Positions 11,201-22,526 of a stretch of DNA of 64,000 nucleotides are shown one piece after another (within the stretch, counting starts at the first letter, position 1; each line of letters opens with the position of its first letter). This DNA is from Anoplolepis gracilipes (taxonomy: Eukaryota > Arthropoda > Insecta > Hymenoptera > Formicidae), in contig NC_132973.1 in the NCBI RefSeq assembly GCF_047496725.1, positions 1,339,501-1,403,500 of the forward strand, given 5' to 3'. The notes under the pieces were generated by a model that had not been told where the DNA came from, searched no databases, and worked only from the letters and a program-made list of their open reading frames with translations. The position numbers and the translations under genes are program-made.

Positions 11201-11957
11201 TTATACAATTTTTATTTCTATATATTTAATGAAGAAAAAATTATATAAGTCTATATGTTTTGGCTTTTTAATAATGAAAATACAACTTGTATGATATAAA
11301 TAATATAAAACAAATATCTTGTATAATGTATGTGAGAATTTACTCGATATTCTTGAAATTATTTTATAACTTCAACACACATATATACATATATATAATA
11401 TAAAATCAATATCAATAGTATAGTCTTTAATAAACCTTTCTATCACGAAATCCAATCTTCTGTTTCTTTTTCTTCTTCTTTTGTAAATCCTGTTCAATAT
11501 TTTCCATGCTTTCATTATCTTGAGTCTGTTCCACTAACATACTGGCTGCCTTCACTTTTGGTACATCAGGTACTAGATTAAGTAGCCTGCAGGATAGTAT
11601 TTTATATTAATATACTGTATAGTAAAATTTAAATTTTGAGAATTATGCAAAATATTCTTTTATATATCTTCAAAATATTTAATATTTTTAATATTTAATA
11701 TCAATAACTCACCGCTGCCAGTCAAAAGTCATGCATATTAATAATCCAAAACCAGGAATCGCAACAGGTAGAGTAAAGAAAAGACTAGATTTTCCTCTGG
11801 TATGACCAAAATTTTTAAAATTACGAGTCTGTTTATATTCATATTTGTGTCTATCTTTTCCATAACTGTTACTTTCTGAAGTATAGAATCCATTGGCTAA
11901 CAAAAGTCTGCGTTGTGGATACTGCCGGAGCACATATGCACTTCTGCTGAGTAGCAT
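8288..11957 (-). CDS. MICU1: Calcium uptake protein 1, mitochondrial (MICU1)
   Basis: EF-hand gatekeeper of the mitochondrial calcium uniporter, acting in the intermembrane space. Exons on the minus strand: 11713-11957, 11436-11587, then one of two alternatives (10890-11049 or 10406-10565). These are followed by 10068-10105, 9884-9998, 9578-9738, 9302-9418, 9078-9202, 8861-8988, 8563-8652 and 8288-8442. The N-terminus is a basic presequence followed by a hydrophobic segment (FFTLPVAIPGFGLLICMTF). A lysine-rich stretch precedes the conserved GFRDRK. Family blocks include EYENRIR.YSTPDK.FRYFAT, LGLDQYRRYD, IFYKLGSAGLITFSDYIFLLTVLS and NINDVDTALTFYHIAGAS. EF-hand 1 reads FDFNGDGDVDSEEF and EF-hand 2 reads FDENMDGQLSNREF, with calcium ligands intact. 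All junctions keep phase except exon 1 to exon 2, which is one base off with the best splice sites. A 5' UTR intron is likely (donor 12114-12115, acceptor just above 11976). Confidence 0.93.
10406..10565 (-). other. MICU1: MICU1 alternative exon, downstream copy
   Basis: A 160-nt exon beginning IIEYENRIRHYSTPDKVFRY and ending KQPD plus one base, with its own acceptor (TGCGCAG) and donor (GTAATC). It encodes the same segment as 10890-11049 with about two thirds identity. Because 160 is not a multiple of three, a transcript with both copies, or neither, would shift frame. The pair must therefore be used one at a time. Confidence 0.88.
10890..11049 (-). other. MICU1: MICU1 alternative exon, upstream copy
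   Basis: A 160-nt exon beginning IIEYENRIRLYSTPDKIFRY and ending MQQPD plus one base, with acceptor TTTGCAG and donor GTAGGG. Both copies join the 11436-11587 exon and the 38-nt exon 10068-10105 in the same phase. Differences from the other copy cluster in the middle (KLSSLEDIEIY versus QVSSNDMHEVF) and near the end (AITPDMQQ versus SMTPGVKQ). Confidence 0.88.
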
Positions 11958-12558
11958 TGTTACAGCTATATTCTCTCTAGAAAGAATTGAAAATACGTTA
12001 ATTGTATTGCTTAATTATTATTTAATAATTGAAGGAATTAATAAAATTTAATTGTGCCAAAAGCAGCTGAGCAAATATGTATACAAGGTGTTTATGTAAA
12101 TTTCAAGCAACTTACCTAACACTGTTATCAATAAATTGAAAAGAATTTAATATTTATAATTTATTAAACAAATTCGTAAAAAAAACTCCAGCTTCAATAA
12201 CATCGAATAACAATCAAAAAAACCACCGTAATTGAATGCATCGCAAAAAGATTGTACAAATACAACAAGGCCGATATCGCATGGAATTGACAGATCTTTT
12301 GTCGCAGATTGTGTGTGTGAGATAGGAACTTTGATAAATTCTCCACTAGCGACAAATGGAAACGTCATTTATTTTAGAGCGTTACTTTTTTCTATGAATG
12401 TATAATCCAGGAATGATCGTCAGATACCAGAAATCTCGAAATGAATGAAAATAATAATCGCGCTGAGTCTAGCTCGATCCCAAACGAAACTCAAGCACGT
12501 AGGCATTCGAAAGGGCAATAATTTATATTCTATCTTACTAGACGATCGAGAATAAGAG

Positions 12559-12972
12559 ATGACATCTGATCTATTCGCCCCTCGGGGCAATTATTCAAAT
12601 TTATTTTCAGAACAAGAGACACATGACGCTCCTTGTAAAACCGATCATTACAATCATTACAAATCACGTAACACGCGGAAACGAGAAGCGATATTATATT
12701 TGAAAGAAAAAAGGATTCCTGACATCATCGATTTTTTGATGGGCGATCTCCTGGTGCGTCAACCCTGCGATCCCTTCGAGCATCTGACTCAACTCCTAGA
12801 TAAATGCATTCTGGCTCGCGATGGCCTCGTCAATCCTCCTCCCTCTCTCTCTCCTTTTTTGCGGTAAAAAAAAAATACATATGTATGCATTTTTTGCTCT
12901 CTCCTGTACTACAAAATCCTAATTCTTTTTAGGGATATGATAAGGCAGGCTAATCACAGAGATGAGCTATGA
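12559..12972 (+). CDS. Small protein with RIIa-like dimerisation/docking domain
   Basis: Two exons, 12559-12863 and 12933-12972, joined in phase (donor GTAAAA, acceptor TTTTTAG), encode 114 residues. The central block (about residues 40-90) reads KREAILYLKEKRIPDIIDFL, then FEHLTQLLDKCI. This fits the RIIa-type helical dimerisation/docking fold: YL...I...L..L...RP.DP...L...L. That fold occurs in PKA regulatory subunits and in small axonemal or cilia-linked proteins such as EFCAB10. The N-terminus is polar and His/Asn-rich. The C-terminus after the intron is short and ends HRDEL. No catalytic residues or EF-hand are visible, so a scaffolding role is inferred. It lies head to head with MICU1 (about 600 bp between start codons). 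The donor site is only moderate, so the last 12 residues are less certain than the core. Confidence 0.65.
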
Positions 12973-14009
12973 TGCCAGATAAGGATCGGCGAGAAAATTT
13001 TGAGCGAAGTCAAGAAATCTTTGTGATCCCATTGATAGAGTTATTTTTTTTTTCGATTTATGTACAATTTTATTCAATATTGATACAAGAGATTACATGG
13101 AATACACGTCATGCGTGCACAAATACATCGGATGGGAAGAAATTATATGCGTGACTCATCCACGTCAATTTTCCATGGAAAGATTCAGAGTATCGTCGAA
13201 CAGCCCTAATCTCGCTAAATCTATGTTGTTCCAACGATAAGTCCAACTCGAACAGGAAAGGAATTTGTAGCCTGCACTAACATTTTTGCCATGTGACCAC
13301 ATCCGAGTGAGAGAGCGAGTGACAGACGGAGAGGACACACCGATATTTTTCTCGTGTACGTGTAGATCCGCCGTTAAAATAAGCCTGGTGCTCGAGAGAG
13401 AATCTTCGAGGACATGAAATAGAGGAAGCTAAATAAAGGAAGCTGTATGTATACATACGTCGAACAACGTTTATGCGACGTGTTAATCCAGTCAGTTCGC
13501 GCCAGAAGAAAGTGCGTAGTGCGTTCGCGAGGGCAAAGAACGCAGCGAGGAGCGAGGTTCTCGGTGGGCGGTCCGTAACAAGGACGATCGTGTGATTATG
13601 TTTACGCTTTTTGTATATGTATTTGGGACTGCCGTACGTGGTACCGTATCGTCTTATCCTTCTCGTGGACTTTACGTTTTTTTTGCAAGAAAATCGAAAT
13701 TTTTGTTCCAAGTGTCGTAACTCGCAAAGTTGTTCGTCCAGCAACCATCTGGAAAGATGGTGTCGAAATACTCGTCATGAGTGTGTTTACTCAATGAATT
13801 CCGATCCAGCTGAAATTTTTTGCACCTTAAATGATGATGATATGTTCTTAAGATATTCTAGAAACCAGTAAAAGGATTATTCCCTGAGTACTTAACTCGA
13901 GAGAAAAAAAAAAGCATTCTATCGCGATATCCAAATTCTGCGTTCTTGTGACATTAAACATGTGACACGTTTATACCGATTGTTAAATATATATGTGTAT
14001 ATATTGAAA
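12973..14009. other. Intergenic and likely 5' UTR of the meteorin-like gene
   Basis: No coding region is supported. The GC-richer block 13270-13760 has many CpGs and may hold the transcription start and 5' UTR of the meteorin-like gene. A 155-codon open frame on the minus strand (13277-13744) is basic and low in recognisable features, and is probably chance. Confidence 0.45.
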
Positions 14010-15271
14010 ATGTTACGCGTGATAATTGTTGCTATTAGCCTGATTTTCGTCAGTGTATTCGCCTACGAACATACAATTGTGGACCAATGCGACTGGTCTG
14101 GAAGGTTAGTGCCTTTAATTGTCACAATACTCTTTTTACAATTTAATTTTCATAAGTCTAGCATTATATAATTGATGTCATTTAGATCTCTGGCTGCAGA
14201 TTAGAAATATATAGTTTTTATAATTTTTTTTACTCATTAATATTCTATAGAAAAAATTTTAGTATACTTCAACTTCTTTATATATTAATATTAATGTGTT
14301 TATAGCTTAATATTATTGTTATAATCTTGATATATTTGTAACAATGTGTCACTAAAATATCTATATTTTTTTTTTTATGTAGTGGAGGAGGAGAAAGCGG
14401 TGGTGTTCGACCAGTGTATCTACGCTGTGCTCGAGGAACTGTATTTTGGCGTTATCCTCATGGTGCTCTGAGAGTGGTTCTCTCTTTCCCATCGACTAGG
14501 GGAAACATTCCTGTCAACATCAGCAATTTGGGTTTTCGTACATGTGTTAAGATCTCTGGACCTGCACGAGTATTTCTAGAAACTGGCCGCAAATTGAGGC
14601 TGATCTATTCTCCATCCGATGGCAAACACGAGAATTCACATCGATGCTTTCGCTCGCGGGAACACGTGGCCGCACTCTACATGGAGGCGGAAGATTATTC
14701 CTTTAAAAGTACCAAGGTTAAACTACAGTACGATCTGGACTCAAACTCACCAAAAGGGAGTGTATTGCATGCTCCAGACGAAGAAGAGGAATGCAGACCA
14801 TGTTCCATGGAAGAACTTGCTAATGCTTATTGTCAGAGTGACTTGGTTGCTACAGGCATTGTCACTGCCGTCGAGCAAAACTTTAAACTAGACACTGCCG
14901 AATTGGTGCTCAGGGTCAATAAAATTCTACGCCAAGTTCAGGAAGCTGAGGTAATGCTTTATCAGACAAAATATAAAAATAACATTAGTTTTTAGATCTT
15001 TCAAATTTTCATAATATATATAATCAAACTAAATTATAAAATATGATGTATATTACAGAATAACGAGAACATCGATATAACAGTCTCTTCTAAGAGAAGC
15101 ATACGCGTGAGAGTAGCAATGGTATGTGATGCACGACACGGCCCTGGCGAATTCGTGATAATGGCCAAGCGACGTCTCGGTGACCTCATTTTGGTTTGCG
15201 CGCCTAGGCTGGAGACATGGGAACAGATTGTACAGGAGATGGACACGGCGCCCTGCGTCCTCAACAGCTAG
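14010..15271 (+). CDS. Meteorin-like secreted protein
   Basis: Three exons, 14010-14104, 14383-14950 and 15059-15271, join in phase to 291 residues, close to the usual 290-310 of the meteorin family. Meteorins are secreted factors linked to glial and neurite development in vertebrates; the insect role is not established here. The start at 14010 gives a typical signal peptide (MLRVIIVAISLIFVSVFA). An upstream in-frame ATG at 13962 would bury it. Family hallmarks are the early QCDWSG, then VYLRCARGTVFWRYPHGALR, FRTCVKISG, the middle CRPCSMEELANAYCQSDLVA and the C-terminal VAMVCDARHGPGEFVIMAKR followed by LVCAPRLETW and a late cysteine. The paired cysteines of the family are present, with no transmembrane segment after the signal peptide. 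Confidence 0.93.
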
Positions 15272-18097
15272 CCAATACGATTTAAAAGTTTCTTCAGAAA
15301 GCTGTAAAGATCTGTACGTTAAACGACAAGTTCGAAATACGTATCTATTGTTGCGAAACTGGAAATCTATACACATTGTGGTAGTAATGCCACGTTAAAA
15401 AACTGCCAATTTAGCCATATACAAGAGTATTGTATACATAAGGAACGTCATTCTTGGTGTACGTAGCATGCAACTGTCAGACTGTTGATCTCCAAACTGT
15501 GATATTATTTGTTGCATTAAGAAAAACGTAGAGATACGTGCACGAAAAAATAGAAAACACATTTGCTCTAATATTTGTTCTAGAGAGCAAAAGAATTATT
15601 ATATACAAAATAGCTCAGAAATTGTGTACTTTCTTTTAAAACAAAAAATTCGTTTAAATCTTTCGTTGACTTTGTACCCCTCTTATAACTCTCATTTTGA
15701 ATAATATATTTGATTTTTACATATTATAGTTATCATATGATTGGTTTACATTGATTATTTGATACGTGTATCAAATATACTGGTTAATTATAGACATTTC
15801 TTTTAAAGACTGGAATGGTTATGATTAGTCAGTAGTACATAGTGCATTAAAGTAAATCAGTGTAAATTAAACTATTGAAATAAGATTTGTGAGATCATGT
15901 TGAAATGAATTTTATCCATTTATCTATTTATCTATTTATATTTCCTCAACATTTAACTTTTTTTAACCTCTTAAACCTCTTATAATTTAATTATCAATAT
16001 CTTAGCTCTTGGAATTAATATGGGAATAAAATTTAGTACCTATTGGTAAAAAAAAAAGTGCGCAATGAGATCAAGATACTCTATATACCTAGAAATTTTA
16101 TGTAGACGAGTTCGTCGACTCCCGTTAGAAAATCAAGTATAATTTGTTTATTAATAGAGCTATAACATTTGTACAGATTTAGTAAACAATTTTTATAAAT
16201 TTTTATATTATATTAACTATTCTTATCAGTATAGTAGAAGATATGTGCGATAAATAAAGAAAATATATTTGGAAAAATAAAGAGAAACTGTATTCTTCTT
16301 TCCATATGTACTTTTTAATATTTTTCAAGTGTATTGTGTATATAATAAAGACAGCCGGTCGAGAGTTCGTCAGAGATCATTTAAAAAATAAGAGCTAAAG
16401 AGAAAGAAAGAAAAGTTGTATCTAGAGTGTTATGATCTATATAATAATAAAAAATATTAATTTTTTAAGAAAAAAGATACTTATTTTTAAAAAACTTTCT
16501 AAGGAACAGCTAATAATGTACAATAATTTATTTTTGCAAAAACTGTTACAATATAACTCTGTGATTTAACTCTGGACCCACAATGTGAGCTCAACAATGG
16601 TATAAGTTTTAAACGAAAAATATCGTTTAAAAAATCTTTACAAAATATATTTGCTTTATTGCATTAATTTTATGTTTAAACATATGAAAATGACTTTTTT
16701 AAATATAATTTGTTTTATATATATGTGATAAAAAAGTTTTTTTTTACTTTTAAGAATATCTTATAGCTTTTATCATAAAATAAAATCACATTGTGACTCC
16801 AGGATTTATTTTATAATCTCCCTGAGAGACACGCAAATACACAAACGTTCACACACATATAATTGTATAGTATCAAACAAAATAACAGCTCATAGATCAA
16901 ACTGGCTAGTAAATGTGAACCGTGTATTCAATTAACACATTCACATATGTACATTTTGCTTTCTTTTAATGTCGTTGAATTAGTAGTATAATTTACTTAG
17001 TCTATCAATCAGAGACGGAGGAGAGTAAACTTTTCTGTCAAAAAGCCATGAATATAATTTCCTTTACAACAGAAAAATAAAATTTGCAGGTTTATTTGTT
17101 GTAATCTGATAAATTTTACGATTCTGTGTCAACAGTCGTATATACAAAATTATTTTTTTAAGCCGCACTTAAAATCAGTGCGGTCGATTTTGATAAGCGA
17201 TATATAACACACAGTACTTTCTTCTTTTTTTTCTTTTACACATACCTCTGCCGACTATATTTGCTCGAGTATATTACGAGACTTAATTATCAAGACGCAA
17301 AAAGTTCTATCGCGACGTGAGTGTTTGTATCTCGTTTCATATATAGTTTTATATATAATTTTTAAATAATTTTGCCTATTTTATTCAATCACACTGACCA
17401 ATTTAATTTCACTGTAACTCGATTACTTTACATTGTAAAGTTTACAATATATTAACAATAATTTCAAAATATTTTTCATCAGTTGCCTGCGTTAAATGAC
17501 TAATTATATAATCACATAGACATTGAGATGAGAAGTCTTTTTCACCTAGGATATGGCGCGCGTCAGTTTTGTGATATTTATAATTATACAATTAAACAGT
17601 CTGCAGCGAGTATCATACTTAACTAAACATTGATTAAACTGTCTTGCTTTCCCATGCATCTCTCTCTTCAGTTCACTTTAGCTTTCATCAGCTTTTTTTT
17701 TACATACTTATTTTAATATATAAATAAAAATAATGTTCCCTCATAATGAATTTTTTCTCTCCCGCCTCTTTTTTCATTAAATTTTATAAATATAAAGATA
17801 ACATTACTAATGATATATCACAAGCATTTTTCTCACTTTCTTGTAAATACTGCTTAATAAAAAATAATTTTTTTGCGAGAAAAATAACATAATGATAATA
17901 CTAAAAAATCTTGTAAAAATATAGTTCCAAAGCTATATCATTTTCATCTGAAAATCTAATTTTTTCATACTAGTAGATTTCTACTTACAAACTTCGATGA
18001 ATTGTCGTATCGATGAACAAAAAATCAACGATGTTTATAAATCATATACAAAAAAATGTAATGTAAAGATAGGAAACTATTTTGATTGAAAATCTGT
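15272..18097. other. Convergent intergenic region (3' UTRs of meteorin-like and TEX2)
   Basis: No further gene is seen. Meteorin-like runs in from the left and TEX2 from the right, so both 3' UTRs end here. An AATAAA lies near 16254. The rest is AT-rich without clear repeats or structured RNA. Confidence 0.6.
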
Positions 18098-21000
18098 CTA
18101 CGTTACGACAAAGGGATAATTTGGACAGAGTGGCAAAACCAAATCGTCCATATTTGGTAGAACTACTAATTTTTCGAATTCCCTGAGCAGCTTGTTCTCA
18201 ATCCATTTGGTCACATATACAATGTTGACAGTCCTTTCCCCAAGGGTTGGCTGCACAGTAAGGGTGATTTTGGGCACGGGCTTGAAACCATACCAAAGTC
18301 GATCAGAGGGTGGTGGGGGAATGTTGACCAGGAGACAACCTTCAATGCCCGAAATGTTAACCATGAAACGGATCTCTGTATTGGAAACACCCTCCATCGC
18401 TCTTCGTATATAGGATAACTCAGTAGCCTAAAAAGTCAGATAATTAGCATGAATTATAATTAGCTTTATCATTTATTTTTATAATTATAAAAAATAATTA
18501 ATATAATTTATTATAATTATAATATTATAATTGTTAATAAAGTAACAAATTTATCAATTAAATTTAAATATTAAAAATCGCTTACATGTCGGAAATATTT
18601 GTTGGCTGCTAATTTATCGACCATACTAAGAAATTTCTTGCCAGAAGATTGGATTGGTCTGTAATATGTAAAAATCTAATATTATTATATAGTTTATGAA
18701 TCATGGATTTCTTTACGAAAAATTTTTATAGAATGTTAAATGAAAACTTCATTAAAGAGCATATTTTGTCAAAACTTTAAATATTACTAGTTATGTATAT
18801 GACTAAACAGAGACGAAAAGTAAGTACAAATTAAGACTCATGATTTAATTAATTCACTTACGTGGCGTCTTTGGATGTGACATACGATGCGATATTTCCA
18901 ACATCTTCATCTTCTGTGGACGTTTCTGGACTATCTTCTACATCGCTGTCGAATATCGGTGATCTAGTAGAGATAGATTTCTCATCGTTGATCTCACCGG
19001 AAACACTACTCGCACGCGTCAGTTTCATTAAATTCAGTTTTGTCTCTACAGTCATTGTTACGCAACCCTTATAAGTAATATTCATATCAAGCCAAAATCC
19101 GCGTTCATCGAGTACTGGCTTACTAATTTTATGAATTGTCGGAGCGTTCTGTCCGACTACTATTTCTGTTACAAGAAGGCTTTCCATAAAATATGGAAGT
19201 TTTATATTAGACAATTTGCGTTGTATTTTGTCTTGAACAAGATTAATGGTCTCTGGACAACTGTGCATATCGAATAGTAATCTTTCCAGGAGACAGTTTA
19301 CCCAGAGAACATCATCTTCCTTTGGAGAACCCTCAGGATCCACCTAAAAGATAATCGATTCACTTGATTTCAGCATACAGCATTAAAATAATTTTATTAA
19401 GAGTTAATTTGATTTCTGCACTACTTACGTTCAGGTACTTGCTCATGTAAGTATTATAGGTGATTTCAGGAGATGTATCGAGCAACTTTGCTTCTACCAC
19501 ATCCGGCACTGAGGTTGGCACATTTGCGCAAGATGCGCAATCGTTTATGGAACAAGTTGAATGTCGTTTTCTCGAAAGAGATGCTGCTGATATCAATCTT
19601 CGAAACCTAAAAGATTATTCTAAATTAAAATTTGATAATTAAAGGGAGAGAGAAACTCTAAAACATACTTCAAGAATTGAGAAATTTAATTAGAGCTTTT
19701 CTTAATTATTTTTATTTATTTAAAAGATATTTTGTTGTAAAGAAATATTACCAATCTTCCTTCTCTCGGTCGGCACGTGCAAAGACATAAAGCCTACATT
19801 TAGTGACTTCTTCGTTGTCGCGACAATCTTCGTAAATACTTCTTAACGACTTGGATTGTGAAAGATCATCATCATCTTCATCTTCATCTATTTTTAATTC
19901 ATCTTCCTCATTATCTTTAAGAAATTCAAACCTCGAGTCTTCGTCCTCACTTTTTGTCTCCTCGCCCAAGGTATTTTCCTCGTCTTCCTGATTAGTTCCT
20001 GTCACCTGAACAATTTTCTTCTCATCTTCAAAGGACTCCTTTCCAAGATCGGTGCAGTCGTTTATAATCTCTATTAGCGCTCCTGGATCCATTGTAATAC
20101 AAATTGGATATTTTTTACTCCATCTCCTGTGTATGAAAAAAATATTTTTATTCTATGTATATATATAAAGAATTTATAATAAAATTTCAAATAATTATAA
20201 TATATGATTAATTACCTTCTTCGAATAAGTCCTTTTGGTAATAATTCTATCTTAGCACCATTGAGATTATACACGCGTTTTCTAATAAATTTAAATTTTC
20301 GTTTAGGCTCATCCCACACTGCTCTCTTTGGTACTTTCATTCTAGTCTCCATAACGCGCAACATTCCACCCTCCAGACTGAAGAAAACTGACTTTGTACG
20401 TGCTACATGATAGTTACAGGGATCATAGCTATATGGCAACTCGTTCACCCATCCTTCATATCTCTCTTGAACTGCATGCTCCTCCACTGCCGGTATTTCC
20501 AGTACAGGAACTACCACGTGTGTAGGTTCTTTATTTAAAGGTGCTGCTAAAATTTCCTTGATTCTTTGCACTAATTTATGTATTATTACTGTGGCAAAGA
20601 CTCCTATAGCGAAACCGACCAAGTGTGGAGGTAGTGGAATTATGAAGCAAAAGGCAAACACAAGGATAAACAGTGCAGCTAACTGCTTTGTTAACTGCTG
20701 AAATATATGATCCTTCATACGAGAAAGTAAAGTGCTAAATTTTATTTCTTCTTTCTGCATAGATCCATCTGGTTGGCTAAAGAGATTATGACGACACATA
20801 ACATCAGTTTTTTTATCCTCAGTGCTAAAATAATCTTGTGATTCAAAAAGAGACTGTTCAGGAGTAGATTCGGAAAATTCAGCAGCTTCTACACCACTCT
20901 CTACACTTTCATCCTGGGAATTTTTGGTTTTCAAACCAGTTTTCACCTGTGAAAAACCCACGAATCTCGCGGCAGTACTTTTATTGCGAGCAGCGGATAA

Positions 21001-21606
21001 ACCTGTTTCCTTTTCTTGCCTTTCATTGACATTCTCGTCGATTGGCGTGGCATCTCCTGGATCCTCCGAATCGCTAATACTAGAATTATCTTTGTTAAGT
21101 CTTCTCTTCTTCTTATCACTTTTAATCTCAGAAAGTTTCTCTTCAAATGTCTTTGTAATATTCCGTTTGATTTCGGACAACACCTTCCATGGATCTGAAG
21201 GTGGAGGAGTACCCTCAGAGACATCGTCAATGGAACGTCTCTCTGATCCATTCTCTAATCCTTGACCATTATCGCTGCCTTTGGAGGGGCTTGATGGAAG
21301 CCTCCTTTTGTCTGACTCTGGAGTAACACGTTTCTCCTCATCGGAGGAGCTTGGATATAGTTCTTCCAGTTCATCGTCATTAGCTCGATAATGAATCACT
21401 GGTACGGATGTGGCAATTGGTTTGCCTTTAAAGAAAAAGTACAAGGTCAGTCGAACAGATAATAAAAAATTTTTTTAAATTACATTATACATTGAACCTT
21501 AATATTTGTAACAAACATTAAGCTCGAATTGTCAACATATCCATTTTTCCAACCCACCTTTTATCATCCCCAGTGTAATTTTTCCTGGACTATGTTTGCT
21601 ACTCAT
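18098..21606 (-). CDS. Tex2: TEX2, SMP-domain lipid transfer protein
   Basis: TEX2 is an ER membrane protein with PH-like and SMP (tubular lipid-binding) domains that works at membrane contact sites. Seven coding exons on the minus strand: 21558-21606, 20216-21425, 19752-20126, 19429-19606, 18862-19343, 18586-18658 and 18098-18427. They total 2697 nt and encode 898 residues, all in phase. The N-terminal third is acidic and Ser-rich. Two hydrophobic segments follow (AALFILVFAFCFIIPL and LVGFAIGVFATVIIH), then a PH-like region (SVFFSLEGGMLRVMET) interrupted by a long acidic insert (DEDEDDDDLSQS). The C-terminal SMP domain contains VLWVNCLLERLLFDMHSCPE, GFWLDMNITYKG and the closing block with VPKITLTVQPTLGERTVNIV. 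Length is a little under the vertebrate protein. The first exon encodes only MSSKHSPGKITLGMIK plus one base. Confidence 0.93.
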
Positions 21607-22526
21607 CGCTGCACGATTAAAGCCAACAGCTATCGTATCAAGATCTTATCAACATTGAATTAAGTGTGTTCTGTAATCTAGAGAAATTATAAAACCTTGA
21701 ACATGTTCATTTCACAATACGACAATGTCCTCCGCTCGGGTGGTAATATCATATTAAATAACGGAAGTTTGCATTATGATACATCGAGCACTGTCACGCT
21801 GATGAAACAGCAATTAATAATAATAATTAATAACGATGATGTGCAGTTCGACACCTGACATATCTGATCTGACATCTCCCTCTCCCGATATTCTCGTACA
21901 TGCGTTTTCGCTTCGCGCTTTAGCTTCAAAACCAATACGCAACGAAACAAGGTCAAAGGCAACGACGTTGTATACGACAAACTTACCGGATTGGCTGGTC
22001 GGATAGTGAATATGTGAATTCTCCATAAGGCATCTTTACATCAAGAATCAATTACATACCCTATTTCGTTCGATAACCTGGATCGAATCGCAAAGGAAAA
22101 AAAATTGTCACGCCGCTTATTGTAACCGGCGTAAATCCAAGTGATTATTCGACACAATTTTTTTGTCCATCAAATTCAAGTATCTTCGCAGAAGATTTCG
22201 CCGCTGCAAGTAAGTATTGCAGAATTTAACATCTCAGAATTTTTCAAATTTTCATTAATATTAGGAACCGTCCTACGTTTGCAAATCTTAGGCCCAATTG
22301 CATCAACATTATTTTGAATTTAAGCGAGACTTAAACATGTGTCTATCTTTATTTTTCTTTCTAAATGAATAAAGAGAGACATATATTTAAGTCTCGTTTA
22401 AAGCCAAAATAATGTTGATACAATCAGGCCTTAATCCCTATAAGATTACGCGTTCTTACTTTTTAATTTGAAAATTCATAAATTTGACCTGATGCAAAAA
22501 TTGATTTCAGGGCAGTGTACTTATTC
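21607..22526. promoter_or_regulatory. Divergent TEX2 / TRIAP1 upstream region
   Basis: TEX2 is transcribed left and TRIAP1 right, so this interval carries both promoters. A likely TRIAP1 5' UTR exon ends at 22209 with donor GTAAGT, and its acceptor (TTTCAG) is at 22509-22510, 16 bases before the first start codon. The intron holds an inverted-repeat element at 22288-22432. No coding frame on either strand looks real. Confidence 0.6.
22288..22432. mobile_element. Short inverted-repeat element (MITE-like)
   Basis: The two ends are imperfect reverse complements for about 55 bases. The left arm begins TTAGGCCCAATTGCATCAAC and the right arm, read on the minus strand, begins TTAAGGCCTGATTGTATCAA. 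Both arms then read ATTATTTTG and a GAGACTTAAA motif. The middle is a short pyrimidine/purine-rich loop. No protein is encoded. It resembles the element at 31203-31326 in end sequence and loop composition. Confidence 0.75.

Noticed and set aside
13277..13744. 155-codon open frame on the minus strand
   Set aside because: Basic and unstructured; it lies in a CpG-rich block better explained as leader sequence of the meteorin-like gene.
20924..21265. 113-codon plus-strand frame
   Set aside because: Shadow of the long TEX2 exon on the other strand.
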